Below, in pieces: positions 22,226 through 35,359 of a stretch of DNA of 64,000 nt. Below the pieces are notes generated by a model. That model saw only the letters and a program-made list of their open reading frames with translations, had not been told where the DNA came from and did not search any database. Origin of the DNA: Marsupella aquatica (taxonomy: Eukaryota > Marchantiophyta); the NCBI GenBank assembly GCA_973895155.1, contig OZ316892.1:3658001-3722000 (forward strand), written 5' to 3'. How positions within the stretch are numbered: position 1 is the first letter of the stretch; every line of letters begins with the position of its first letter. A program made the translations under genes and the position numbers.

Positions 22226-25200
22226 TCACCGCCGTCTCTTAACAAAAAACTCATAGTCCGAATGTCTAAATCTATTTGAACTACTGCTATTAGCTGAACT
22301 GCCTGATGTGTCATCTGGGATTCCCTTGGCCATCCCTGCAGCAACTTCTTGTAGCGAACTGATGCGATTCTCAAGGCACCGGGTAGGATTGACCGGAAGC
22401 CTCTCACGTATTTTAGTAGCCTCTTTGGAAAACCGACCTCCCATGGATAGCCATGGTTCACCCTGCAGGAAACATGGCACACATTACAACTTTGGAACAT
22501 AAAAGCACTCAGCAGAAGAAAACAAATATTATATCTACAGAATAGATTAGGCAATCTCATCAGTGTGAACTGGATTTTAATTAGCTTAATGCCGATACAA
22601 AAGATCATTTTGCTACTTTTATCTGTAACACTAGTACAAGCAGTAACCTAGAATTTGCCCAGCTGCAATTCCTAAACTCAAAATTGAACTAAAACACCAA
22701 GGATAGAGTATGTCTTCTTCACCATTATGCAAAACAACAGTGTCACCAAGCAGTGTCCATAATATTTAATTCTCATCTTCGATTCAAGTTACCTGCAGAT
22801 TGTAGCACTCAAGGCCAACCACTGGCATTGATATGCTGTCATCGACGTCTGTGACCTCACCCATCAGGCCTGATAAGCTCCTTTGTGGAGCGAAATGATT
22901 GAATGAGTGATAAGTCAAGAACACTGCTCGTAAAGGTCCCTCAGAGATCCTGTAGATGGGGTACCATGCAACAGCAAACCTACAGCAACAAAAATGGGCA
23001 GCCAAGTGTGAGGTACACTAGATAAACAGTGACCGCAAAAACAGAGAGAATCACTTAACGTGCCATCCTACAAGCTAAGAAACAAACGTGACAACCTCTT
23101 AAGGACAGTCAAATATCAAGGAAAATCCTGTCATTCTCCTAAAACAATAAGCTCCAGGGCAGAAAGTATATGAAACATATAATTAGCTCCTTATGAAATA
23201 TCTCAGACAAGAAAGTAGTGATGACAGAAAGTACATTCCATTATTGCTTGTACAGTCCTAGAATGATCCATCACTTACCAGGAAGCTGGGTGGACATCAC
23301 CTAAGCATAATCCGTCCAGCACTGCTGGATCACCTCTGCTGTAAGAGTTGAAACTGGAAACTCCTCCTACCAATTCCTTCAGCCTGCAAAAATCATTCAG
23401 TAACTATTATCACTCGAAGGGGCAACAGTCCATGGTCAGCTCTAGTATCTTTCCAAATGGATGTCAGGTAACATCTGATAACTAATCACGGAATGTCAGA
23501 TCACTTCACTAAAAATATCTGATCAACCGGATCAGTGAAAATTGTTACCACAAAATATTACTTACTTTATGAACAATGGCTGTCGCACTTGAGGTACTTC
23601 CGCGTCGTAAAATTCATAAAGGAGGTAAATGCCCCTATTATCCTTATCTCTCAAACTGCTTTCTTTATGTCCACATGTTGTACAAGTCGGTCTTACATAA
23701 GATGATGACTCATCCGATTTCCCTGGCGTTGGGAAAAGAGTTGCTAACATATCACTGCGTTGAGAGCTTAAAGGGGCATCCATATTCCCTTTCGTTGTGC
23801 CCAATTCGCCTGAACTCGTGGAACTGCCATCAGAAGAGTACCCAAATATCTGCAGTCCTGATAGATATGGAACAAAATATGCCAGAAATGGCTCCTCCCC
23901 ATTCTGCTGGACATTTTGTGAATCTACTGCTCTAACTTCAACACCACAATAACTAGGCTCCTCATACCACTGCCAGATAGAATTTAAAGGGATGTGTGAA
24001 ACTTTACACCTACATATTGAAAAGTCACCCTCTTCACATGTTTGTGAGAAAGGGAAAAATGACGGAGCCACAGCTCTTAATACTTTTTCAAATTCTGCCA
24101 TAGGACAACCAACTTCACGTACAATTGATTCTACTGTCCTTCGATCTTTACAAGAGCACTGAACAGCATCCAAAATTGCCCTGGCCGCCCTTCTTGTCTC
24201 TTCCTCAGCATGTGACAACACTGGTTCGACCAAAACTCTGCCGCCCTTACTTGATCTATCGTTTGCTCTCAGATCATTTTTCTGTTCTCCAGCTATCGGA
24301 GACTGTACAGATACAGAATATCCATCAACGGTACTTTGTGTGGCTAATTGTGAGGGAGGATTATCCAATATCCTTTCCCTGGGTAGAAGGCCCCGCAAAT
24401 TGGCCTGCTCAGGATGCCCAGAAGATCGTTCAGTAGCCGCAGTTACCAATTCCCTGGGTTCCTCCGCATCTGAAGTTGAGACCCTTAGCGTGGTATTGCT
24501 ATTCCTGAAAGGGAACGTCTGAAGACGTCGCAAGGACTTAGAAGGTGATGAGCTAGCTGGAATTTCAGACAGGGAAGAGCTTGAACCTTCATCTTTCCTG
24601 CTAGTCTCCTCACTGATGGTAATCTCCGTAGATTTCGCACACTCTTGTTGGGATTCATGGCTTTCAATAACATTACCATCAGTTGGGTCCCCAGTACGCA
24701 CATTGCCTGCAGAGTTAGATTGAATGCCAGGACCTTTCACGGACACTCCACTCTTGTGCTCAACTGGCACCCATTTTTGCGCCCAATGTGTAGTGCGCTC
24801 CCGATCACCTAAATTTTTGTCTCTGACCTGAGGTCTGTCTTGGTCATTACTAAGCTTCCTGGATTTCGACGTCGTCGATCTTTGAAAAGACTCCTCTGGT
24901 CCTGATCTAGCTTCTCCAGGCCGCACCATCGCTGTCTGTACTAGCTGCATCCTGGCGTGTGAGGCCTGCTCACGTGCTCCGGTCGCGGGTTTCACGGCAG
25001 ATTGATAAATATGGCCATCACTCGACTTCATTGAATCATTTTTACTACTAAAATCATTGGAGTCAGTGAAATCGTCTTGAGAACCATTAGGGGTAGAGGG
25101 TGCGGACAATGACTTGGTGTAGCTAACGTCACTGTCAGGTGAAAGGCCCCTGATCTGCTGCAGCCCGTTTCTTGTCGGTTTCACGTATAACTTGCCTTTG

Positions 25201-28200
25201 GATGGACCAACATGTGAGCTCCCTTCGGACACATATCTATTAAACGAATGCTGCCTTTGATCATCCCACGATATTTTTTTCTGCCATGCCCCCATGAGAG
25301 AATCCTGCCCAGGCACTGTTCCAGAATTGCGAATGTCTATAGAGTTGTCGTTTCTTTCTTTCGTCGACGGAACTTCATGCGGTAGATAACCGTTCATGTA
25401 AGCAGATATAGGGTAAGGTTTCTGATCCATACGAGTACGTCGAGTTTCTTCCGAACCAGTTGCGATCTGGCTTGGAGAAACAGAATCCTCTATCAATTGA
25501 TCTGCATCATCAGCTAAGGGCTTCTGAACCTTTTGCCAAAAATTATTATTTTCTTTGCTACCGCTATTGGATGCCGCAAGAGAACCATGACTGCTAGTAC
25601 CATTCATGAGCTGATCTCCGGCTCCAGTAATCCCCTTCCTTCCATGATTAACCCGATTATCCCCCGAACTCATTCCTTTCTTTCGCGACACAGCATCAGC
25701 ACTTGCTTCTCCATTGCTACCTGCCTGAAAACTATTCCTATATCTTTCGTCATTATCTCCCTCCTTAGTCCCATTCGTAACGTCTTCATCACTACGGCGG
25801 CCATCCCAACTTCCTCCACTACTACCCCTTCCCCCTCCTCGATTCCCATTTCCACCTCCAGACCCACCACTACCCCCGCTGGTACTGCTTCCGCCTGGCC
25901 CACCCCCATGATTGCTGCCACTGGATCCCTGCCCTCCACCATGATATCCACTTGCTCCCTTTCTGTCCTCCGACCCTCGTCCATGGCTTCTATTTCCATT
26001 ACCATCTGCTCCACTCCGACTATTTCTGCTTCCAGTGCTACTGCCATTATACCCACCCCGCGCACTGAAACTGACATCAGAGAAACAAATATCATCTTTA
26101 GTATCACTAACTCGTTCTAAGTTTCCCACAAGGTCCCTTGATGGATACTGTGATAGACTGTCACCAGAAGACCTGGCTGAAGGTGAGGACTTCTGAAGCC
26201 CCATCTCTACCATTATTGGGCCCACAAAAGGCTGAGAAACACCTAAAGTGTTCGAGAGACAGGTTGATGTACACATATATGCATGATCAGCATTCGCGCT
26301 CACTGCATGAGGATCTCTGAACTCCGCTGAAAGTTCACAGGACCCCGTCCTGAGACGGGCTGACCACGGGATGTCTCTGCCCACCGGCAAAAAATCTTCG
26401 CCATGCTTCAAACCTGTACCCATATTATCCTTCGAACTCTCTTTAGTCAAAGCAACAGCCCGATCCGAGACAATTTCTGCAATAATCTCTTCTGCGGTCA
26501 GATATCCCTGCCCAATCTTCATAGATGCACCTCGCATCATTGAACCACAGCAATTTTCCGTACTATTTTCTAAACACTGAACTTCACGACGGAAGATATT
26601 CACCAGTTCTTCACCCCTCTCACCAGACGTAGACAGATCCCTGACAACATCTTCTGTGAGAGATGACTCTTGATTCCTAGCATCCGTCCCATCATCCATA
26701 CTTCCAGAACAGCATGTGGTTTCACAACATCTGCATGAGTCTTCAACTATAGCGGGCTCAGTACAAAAATCCAAACATCTATCACTGGTAGATACAGCTG
26801 GAGTTGAATCTGAGAGTTGGGAGGTAGGACTGCTGCAAGTTTCTGTGGTTACTTTACCGTTGCGCTTCCCCTTCCTCTTCTTCTTCTTCTTTTTTGAAAG
26901 CTTACCCAGTGGCTCTTCAGATATCGGTAACCCTTCTGGACCATTATTTGTGGAGCAGATAATAACATTTTGCGGGCTCTCACCCGAATCATTTATTGAC
27001 GATTGCAAATTTTCACTTGGGTCAGATACCTGTAATGGACACGACCCTGAAGGTTCACCTCCTTCCCGAGGCTGTGACAACTTTTTAGCAAATTGACAAC
27101 ATTTCGTCGAAAGAGACGGTGCAAACCCTGCCTTGTTTTGTGGGACGGCACTCTCACACTTAAGAGAAATGGCACCCGACGAGGAAACACAATACTTTTT
27201 CGAATCATGCTGGGCATTTGAATTCCCTCTTTCACACCTCATAGAGATATGAGATGCTACTTGCTCTGGTTTTGTCGCAGGTACTTGAATGACTTTCAGG
27301 ACAAAGCACCTGTTCATTACGCGGAATACAAATATTAGATGGGCAAGCGGCCAATTAGTTAAATGCCAAGACTCTAGACCTCCCGAAAGTCGTTTTAGCA
27401 GGCAAATGTAGGACTTTTTCATCTTGGTCGAATAACTAAGCCAGATAATCGAAATAAAATCTTCATACAGGTTTATGGAATGAGTATCTTACTTGAGTTT
27501 GTGATCTTTGGAAATAGTTACGGTGAAATCAAGACCCTGTATCCAACATTAACAAGTTACTCATGTTTGCGAGAAGTTTTAAACTAAACACCGCTTGACA
27601 AAGACTTACGGCATGAACGATCAAAGATACCTGCTGGGAACAACATCAGAAAATTCAACTGATCTTACCTTCCCACAAGGACAATAGTAGTCGTCCACGT
27701 GCTCACTCTTGTCCAAGCCATTACTTGGACCATCCTTGTCCACCACCGCATGAACATCTCTACCCTCCACTCCCTTTCCAACAGATTGAGTACTCAGTCC
27801 CAGACGGTGACGAGTCTTTTGCCCCTGCCTATACTGTGCCTGTCCAATGCCCCCGTTTACTGAAGCTGAGTGAAAGTGCATGCCAGTGCAAAAGAGCAAT
27901 AGGACGTAAACCTCAAACCTCAAAATTCCAGTCCTGAGCTAAAGTAGCCTACACTGTTCTGTACCAGCTGAGGTTGGTTGCACCCCAGTCAAACTAAACC
28001 TACCCAGAAACAAAGGCGACTTGGCATCAAAAATAACACCGATGAATTTGATCTCCGTGGACTTATTAGAGACAGACCAAGTCAAGCTGGACATGTTTGG
28101 TTCAAAACGTTGAAGGTACCAAAAAGAGTTTATTATAAGCTGAGGCTAATAATCCCTCTTGGCACAAATCAGTGGAGGTATTCAAAACCTGTCTAGAGTA

Positions 28201-30432
28201 AACCTGAGGTTCATAAAAATTAAAACCACAGTACAGAAAAGATATAAATATGGTTTAGATACTGGGTAGATTACGAGGATCCTCACCACTTGCTCCAGCA
28301 TATTCAGCTGTGCTGCGACCTCTCCTCCATTCATTCGATAAACGAAGGGTAATGGGAGATAACTTCCATTCAATCGTCCAAACAAACGAATCTGAAAACT
28401 TTTGGCCTGAAAATCTTTATCAATCTGGACGGCCAGGATTCAAAATCATGTTAAGGTTCGACCAAGAATCATTGTGAAAACAACTCAGCATTTAGCTGCA
28501 GCTGTAAGTCCACAACACTAAATAAATCTACACAGAGCAACATGTCATCCCAGTAATCGCTACCGTACTCCTTACACAAATAAATGCTGAGTGGGGCTTA
28601 AAAACTAAATTGTTTTAGCCGAGTTACAGCAAACCCCTCTAATGGAGTAAACGTGTACATTATCAAATAGGGCTTTATCGAATTTCCTTACAACAAACCA
28701 CAATTACTGGAAGACTTAGTCGAAGAAACAAAATTACCACCAACCTGAATTTCTACATTGCTCATCGGTTCGCAGCACTTGCCAGTCTTCAGAGTGGCTG
28801 GTATCCACTTATCGAAGAAAAGGTAGTACACATTACATGGAACTGTAGCCATACCAACAATTCATATCATCAGGAATCCCAATTACACTTGTAGTTACGG
28901 TGACCAAGGTTAGGACTTTCCTCGAACTATCGGTGAAAAAATTGATCCCCATTACAGATGCCTGCCTAAGACACAAACTTGCTTCCAACAAGTCCCTCCG
29001 TTGGACCTAGTTTCATGACAGATATATTGACCTTGCACTTTCAACACAACACTGCCACTCCTCAAGTCTTACTCCTACATGATTCACGTATGGGAGATCC
29101 TCTGATAGGGTGAGACAATTTTTGTTGTGAAAGAAAAACCGGCAGGATCCTTTCTTAAGAATCCGGCCCAGTATGAGGATTGCATTACTTTGGAAGAATT
29201 TCTACAGCTAGTAGACTGCATATTGCCTGCCATAACCAGAGGGACGAGCAGACACCTTGACCAATGCCAGATAATGGAATGGACACGTAACTAGTGCATC
29301 CACCGACACTGTCCGGTTGGTCGAACGTATTTTAGTATTTTGTGAGTGAACTAGGTCAAAACAGGGTTTAGCCCACTCACTGCCCATGCTGCGGAGCTCC
29401 CTAGCCGTTTGACAGGAAAGCTGTGATGCTTTTCTTTCATCCTCAGCTGCAACTTGCTCCTCCGCTCTAACCTGCCAGATGCAAGGCTCAAAGATTCAGA
29501 GGCAGATGATGACAAGCAGGAATGTAAAAGCTGTCCAAGGAGAGCTAAAGATCATCCGAATCGAGCACCAATGACACCCTACAAAGACACGCATACTGAC
29601 GGAGCTAGGTGCAGAACTTCTTTCCAAACGAATTACACACAGATCTGCTCGGATAAGTACTCAAGACTGAAACTCATCCAAGACACAAGACATTTTTCAT
29701 TATGTCGGGCATAATAGAGAATTCAATCGATGGTAAAAACAAACCAACTGTTACATCCGTAACGCCTTCATCTGACTTCCGCTAGAGCCAAAATTCCACT
29801 ATTTCGCACAACTAGCACAATACTTCGACCTCGCTTAAGTAAAACAACAAAGTGCATTGCTCCACGTTGAATATTCCAACGCGTAATTAGGGTTTCTCAC
29901 ACGAACTCTTTCTCTGACGGAAGTACAATCACCCAAGCCCGAAAACCCTAAAATAAGCCGGAAATCTGACCAAGGGATGCAACAGTTTTGCAATGTTGTG
30001 ATTATCGTCCTTCAGAATAGCTTCCCAACCCCCCAGTTCTTTCAGGAACACTGCATTCTCCTCTGTCCCAGGACATCTACTGCTCCGCTTGCAGGTGTAC
30101 GAGAGGACGTCTTGGTTGGCGACTCGACAAGCAAAAATTAGACGCTGATGCTCTGCAGGAATGCCGTCTTTACCCTGCGCCAAGAAACATGAGAATGTGT
30201 CAGTAAGGTTCCATCCATCCCTTACATTGTGCCCATATATCGACAATTGATCTCCTCAGCAGTGCCAAAGCAAGGTCGGCAGTACCTGAATCTGCTGTTT
30301 ACAACTTTCAACCAGTGCCGCCGGATCCAAAAGGACCTGAGGTTTCAGCACCACAACACGACGGTCAGAACAAATATCGGCAGTCACCACAAACAAGAAG
30401 GATGGACGAGACTCATTTGCAGTGGAGAGCAT
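22226..30432 (-). CDS. large DUF789-family protein with possible ubiquitin-like N-terminus
   Basis: An 11-exon model built by hand: 30432-30286, 30174-29971, 29471-29381, 28842-28745, 28391-28287, 27839-27669, 27536-27493, 27309-23566, 23393 corrected to 23383-23279, 22979-22793 and 22462-22226. All junctions are GT..AG and lengths sum to 1711 codons (1710 aa). The C-terminal 270 residues carry DUF789 hallmarks: 'FVPYLSGLQIF', 'LLYEFYDAEVPQVRQPLF', 'HPASWFAVAWYPIYRI', 'FLTYHSF', 'MPVVGLECYNL'. DUF789 function is unknown. Upstream lie a conserved-looking segment ('DKWIPATLKTGKC', 'SNVEIQ', 'DDYYCPCGKGLDFTVTISK'), a Lys-rich run near 420 (possible NLS), and a Ser/Gly-rich disordered tract near 705-795. 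The first two exons resemble a ubiquitin fold ('GIPAEHQRLIFA'). The last six exons are secure; the first three are less so and could belong to a separate gene. Confidence 0.8.
29887..29951. promoter_or_regulatory. two telo-box motifs in opposite orientation
   Basis: AAACCCTAA occurs on the plus strand at 29943-29951 and on the minus strand at about 29887-29895. Telo-boxes are common near plant transcription starts of growth-related genes (established). Here they fall in the intron after exon 2 of the DUF789 model. This raises the alternative that transcription of the DUF789 gene starts here and the two ubiquitin-like exons upstream are a different gene. Confidence 0.4.
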
Positions 30433-31480
30433 TGAGTCGACTAGTGGGATACGCGTAAAAAATCACGAACGAACGACAGGCAGAACTGCGAAAGAGGCAA
30501 GGCTCACCGTTGACGACGACGAGTGATCCCACCACCTTAATTCTGCTCCCTGCTTGCCCATCAGCCTACCAGCATCTCATGCTCTTGAATTGTACTGATG
30601 AACGTGCCCAAACCGCTAAGCCTCCACACTTTCGGCAAGAAGAGATCCGGGGGAAGAATCGGTGGATTAAAGCGCAATGACACAGCGCTAAACACTTCAG
30701 ACTAATCGGACCCCGAAGAAGAGATACACTACACTCCTGCGTTCTCTTCACTTGGCGAGCGTTCCAACAACGGACGGGAGAATAAATTCATAAGAATGGA
30801 CCAGCAGGGGGGAGGAGGAAAAAAACAAAGGATGAGACTATACAAGGTCTCGCCGGATCCCAAGAGATCGAACACTGCCAGTACTGCTGAACGGAACTGC
30901 TTCCAATCAATCCATCACATGCTCCAAACCAACCGCAGACTAGAAAATCGTACAGAGCCAGCACTAAAGCATCCGCCCAGGGAAGAAAGTGGCGGAGATG
31001 AACACGTCTCTCAGGACAGAATGCTGCCGGTCACAATGACCGCCTCAGGCAGAGAATAAACTACGGAACCAAATCATAAAAGATCAGAAGAGCCTCCTAA
31101 CTCCAGTGCAGCACGAACCACCTCTTCACACCACCACTGACAAATCAAATTCAACCTCCGGCGGAAGACACAGAAGAAGATGGATCCGAACAAGAAGAAA
31201 CGCAGCAGCGCAGCACAGCACCGGACACCGCAGGGGCAGGAGAAGAAGAACCACCACAAGGTCCCCAGAGCAGACTATCTGCCTTTGAAAGAGAGGAACG
31301 CTCGGATGATCCGCTCAAGTGATATCACGGAAAAAGTCACCGCACAGAAAATTTTACTCCCTGTCGTCGACAATTTTACTCCCTGTCGTCGTCCTCGTCG
31401 TTGTCTCAACTCAGACTCGGCCAGCAACCATCATTATCCCCCTTTCCCTCCCTCCCTGCTTCCCTGTCAATACGAATTCT

Positions 31481-31604
31481 CTGTCACACCATAGCAATAC
31501 TCTCCCACTTCCCACTGTTCCGCGAGACTGCGACAATCGAGCTCTGTCACACCATAGCAATACTCTCCCACTTCCCACTGTTCCGCGAGACTGCGACAAT
31601 CGAG
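31481..31604. repeat. 63-bp tandem duplication, perfect over 61 bp
   Basis: 'ctgtcacaccatagcaat' starts copies at 31481 and 31544, and both run to 'gactgcgacaatcgag' without a difference. It lies about 1.1 kb upstream of the DUF789 start. Confidence 0.9.
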
Positions 31605-32600
31605 AACCCCCCGAACGTAGACCGCACTGCACCGTACCGCACCGCCCCGCCCCGCACCGAGAGAACAATTTCACTGTCACAGTCAGGCTGCCGAATGGAT
31701 GAATCTACACGACGAGCAAAACCACAACAACGCCCCCCGTTTCGCAATCAATCTACACCAACTAAATGACAGCATCCACTCCCGACGCAACGCAATTGCG
31801 TGTTATGGCCCGTCCGGTACGGTGCCGTAGGCACAGCACGGCTCGAATGCCTAGTGAACAACCACTCGTCCTCACCACTGCGCACCAGCAAAGTCTCCCG
31901 ACCAAAGCGCCGAAGAAGAAGAGAGAGGACGACGAAAAAGAAGAAGACGACGTGCACATACAATTGAAAAAGGCGCCGGAGACAAACGGACGGATTGCGT
32001 ATTGCCGTGGCAAAACCTTTCGAATCAATCAATACAATACAATCAATCAATCCATCGATCGATCGATCAATCAATCCCGACGCAGCAAAGCAGTACACCA
32101 GCAGTACTAGCAGTGGCAGCAAAAGTAGTAGTAGGACGAGCTCGGTGGTCGTGTTACGTGTTGCCAGCGACAAAAAGAGAAGAGGATCGTGGAAGAGGAT
32201 CGAGGATGCCGACAGAGGATACTCGTACAAGCTTCCACAGTGCAGATTTCAGAACGAGCGCAACAGCAGAGAGGAAGCACAGAGGAGGGGAGAGGAGACA
32301 GAGGAGAGGAGATGAGGACGAGAGGAATTGAAGAGAATAAGCGAACAACAGCAGACAGAGCAGAGCATCACAAGACAACAAGGCGGGTATGGATTGTGGG
32401 ACGGGAAGCGAAGAAGACGAAGAAGAAGAACTCATGGAACTCAACTCACTCTCTCGCAGAAACCCAGGACAGCAAGGAGCTGAGGGAGGGCGGGACTGGG
32501 AGTGGGGGTGGCGCCTGTGCGCTAATAAAAACAGGGATGGAGGCCGAATGCTCCCAAAAGAACTCGACCGAAAGACCGCGACGACCAAAGGTATGGAGTC

Positions 32601-32634
32601 GGGGTCGGGGTGGGGGTGGGGGATGGGGGGTGGG
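32601..32634 (+). other. potential G-quadruplex sequence
   Basis: Six G runs of 3-6 bases, separated by 1-2 bases, lie within 34 bp on the plus strand (32601-32604, 32607-32610, 32612-32616, 32618-32622, 32625-32630 and 32632-32634). That satisfies the usual G-quadruplex pattern. Whether it folds in the cell is unknown. Confidence 0.75.
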
Positions 32635-34426
32635 ATGCGAGGGATGGTCCCAAAGAACCCGACAGAGTGACTGAGTCTAGAAACTACTACGGTCGGAGTG
32701 GACCCCGGAACTACAGGCCATGAGCGGTTCGAACCCCGCGACAGAGGCGAGTCTGCTGTGTCTGCTGATTACCGTAGTGTCGTACGGGTTCACGCAGTAC
32801 AGAAACTACTTTTCGTTTTAATAAAACAATTTAACGTCAGAATGTTATTCCTCGTGTTTTCGTTTAATAATCTTAAAAATAACGGATACACTGACAAGTC
32901 AGTGTTTACACCATAATACTTAGAATATTCTCGACATATCCAAAGTCCCAAACGTTTCAGATGGAGGATGAACAGCTGAAAACCTTGTTGTGTACGGATT
33001 CACAACAACTTATGAGTGATGGGTCAGTTTACTCAATCAACAATGTATTCTTCCTTAGCTAAAATCAGTCAAGCAGGGTATAGCCTTTTATTTTGTAGCC
33101 TAGGCTCTTGCAAAGGACATATCACTTCACCCAGTTGTTGCCCCTATCAGTTGCCACACTTTGTTTCTCCCTCCACATGGATTCCATGTATATTTGGTGT
33201 CCTATTCTCCCAGGAAATGTGCATTCTTAATTATTTTGAATAACACGAATGGTTTAATAATAATTTTAATTTTTTTAACATTTGAATACAAAGAGTTTGA
33301 TTTTCATATAAATAGCATTTTGGGAAGCCATTCAAGCTTAAAGGGCTGCATGGAGATCCATTCCAGGTAACGACTTGCGGTCCAACTATTCTGATAAAGA
33401 GCAGTTCACTCTAATGTTGACACATCTCATATTTATGTTGTTTAAGTCTTTCTATACTTAAAGGGTTGGCAAGGCAACCTATCAACAGACAGGAAGTATT
33501 GCAAGAGAAGGACACCATGGTCAAATCAATTATGGTGAGATGGAACCCATGTGTATACTTTCCAGGTCCTTTGAACATTGAGAGAATCTAAACCTAACCT
33601 ACATTTTGAATTCTGGGGTAGTTGATGGTCACCCGTGTATGACTCTCATTATTAAGAGAAAAAAATTGAGATAGTGTTACATTATTGTAACTTTTTTCTG
33701 AAGATACGTGAATGCCATACTTTTTATTTTAATGACTACAATTATTCTAACAGAGGTCATTTAAGTAACCAATGCTGGATCTACAATCAAGATTCTGCCA
33801 ATCTGAGTGCACTCTACTCACTTGGTCCTAACTGGACTACTACTTGCTTGTCGTAACTTCACTTCAGCTGGCCCCAAACTTGGTTAAGTATGGTTTCTTG
33901 GGTCAACCATGGTAAATCATGTGTTAACTATGTTTGAGCTTGGATTGAATGATTGGTTAGATACTTCAAACGTGGCCAACCTCCATGGTACATATATATA
34001 CTGGCCAAATCCTGACCACCAACCTGGTTGCATAGGTTGACCACAACCTTGGTGCACAGTTAGTTAACCCATGGTTGGCTCAGTAGTCAGTTACTGTACT
34101 GTACAGTCCGGTACAGTTGTTGAGTCTCCGCATTTTGTGGGGTCTACAGTTGGCCCTACCAACCCGACAAGGTGCCTTTACAAGCCCCAAAATCTTTCGG
34201 CCCAACCAATGCCCAAAGGGCTCCTCTTCCGGTCCCGGGTAAAGAACATCAACGAGCCAAGGACTGCCACGTGGGCGACCGTGTTGTCCGTTCGTGGCCG
34301 TCTCAGAGAAAACCCCAAATCACTCACGGCCACGTCGAGATATTGAATGCATTGTTTAGTGGATTGTTTTGTCTGGATGCGTTTCTTAATGACGCAATTA
34401 TGGCGGACGGAACAAGACAATGGGCC

Positions 34427-34465
34427 AAAGTAAAGTAAAGTAAAGTAAAGTAAAGTAAAGTAAAG
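34427..34465. repeat. (TAAAG)n microsatellite
   Basis: Seven perfect TAAAG units (34431-34465) preceded by one imperfect unit. Confidence 0.95.
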
Positions 34466-35001
34466 CTCGCTGACTGTGTCACAGTGTCACACCGGGTCAT
34501 CGTCAATTTCGCGACTAGGTACGTAGTGCTTTACTGCTTTTATGCTGTGAGTTGGGCGACGAAGCATCACGTTTCTGCCTCTCGTCCAACGATTCTCTCC
34601 TTGTTTCGTGCTCTTGATTTCGGACCTTTTTGTGATATCATCTTTGGGACGGAATGCAAGATTGCGCTTGACTTGGCGAAAAAAATGAGCAGAAGCACGG
34701 ACGTTTATGTCAACCCCCTCGGCATTTGCTGTTGTGAGAGGATGTGAGGAATTAATTCGGGCATGTATTTCCAATCCTCATCCAGGGCATAGATTCCCAA
34801 CTCTCATCAAACGATTCTCTCCTCGTCGCCCCTTGTAGATTAGAAGCCTATGCGTGCGGATCGTGGAATGCGGATTGGATTTACTCCTCCCCCGCGTGCC
34901 ATAGAAGTGCAGCGAAGGCCAAGTGGCACCCGTGTTTTTCTATGCTCAGTTGTGGACTGACAAGGAAAAAAAGGTGTTTCTTCCTTTTCGCCTGAATTCT
35001 A

Positions 35002-35359
35002 AACTGTGTCATCTCGAGGGACTGCTTCACAGTTAATTCCTTTTCGGAAGGAGACTCGTTCGTCCTCTCTTCTGCCTTGAAAATCGAATCATATAGCATT
35101 CTGCTTCAGATTAGGACCTTCCCCGTCAAGGAGTGCGAACAGGCCAAAGCAGCTCCGGTCTCCTGCATTTCTGATTACCTAACTGTGTCATCTCGAGGGA
35201 CTGCTTCACAGTTAATTCCTTTTCGGAAGGAGACTCGTTCGTCCTCTCTTCTGCTTTGAAAATCGAATCATATAGCATTCTACTTCAGATTAGGACCTTC
35301 CCCGTCAAGGAGTGCGAACAGGCCAAAGCAGCTCCGGTCTCCTGCATTTCTGATTACCT
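35002..35359. repeat. 179-bp tandem duplication
   Basis: Copies at 35002-35180 and 35181-35359 both begin 'aactgtgtcatctcgagg' and end 'tctgattacct'. I see only two substitutions. The same 35-codon plus-strand frame appears in both, but 179 is not a multiple of three, so the copies cannot form one repeated protein. Confidence 0.9.

Noticed and set aside
25533-26120. 195-codon plus-strand frame and 145-codon minus-strand frame over the Gly/Ser-rich tract
   Set aside because: Shadows of the DUF789 coding exon created by its repetitive GGN/AGN codons.
31319-32674. Cluster of overlapping 100-160 codon frames on both strands
   Set aside because: Low-complexity purine/pyrimidine tracts and a tandem duplication generate them. 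None has a domain.
32723-32745. tRNA-like T-loop 'ggttcgaacccc'
   Set aside because: The flanking bases do not form a five-pair T-stem and no anticodon or acceptor stem could be drawn.
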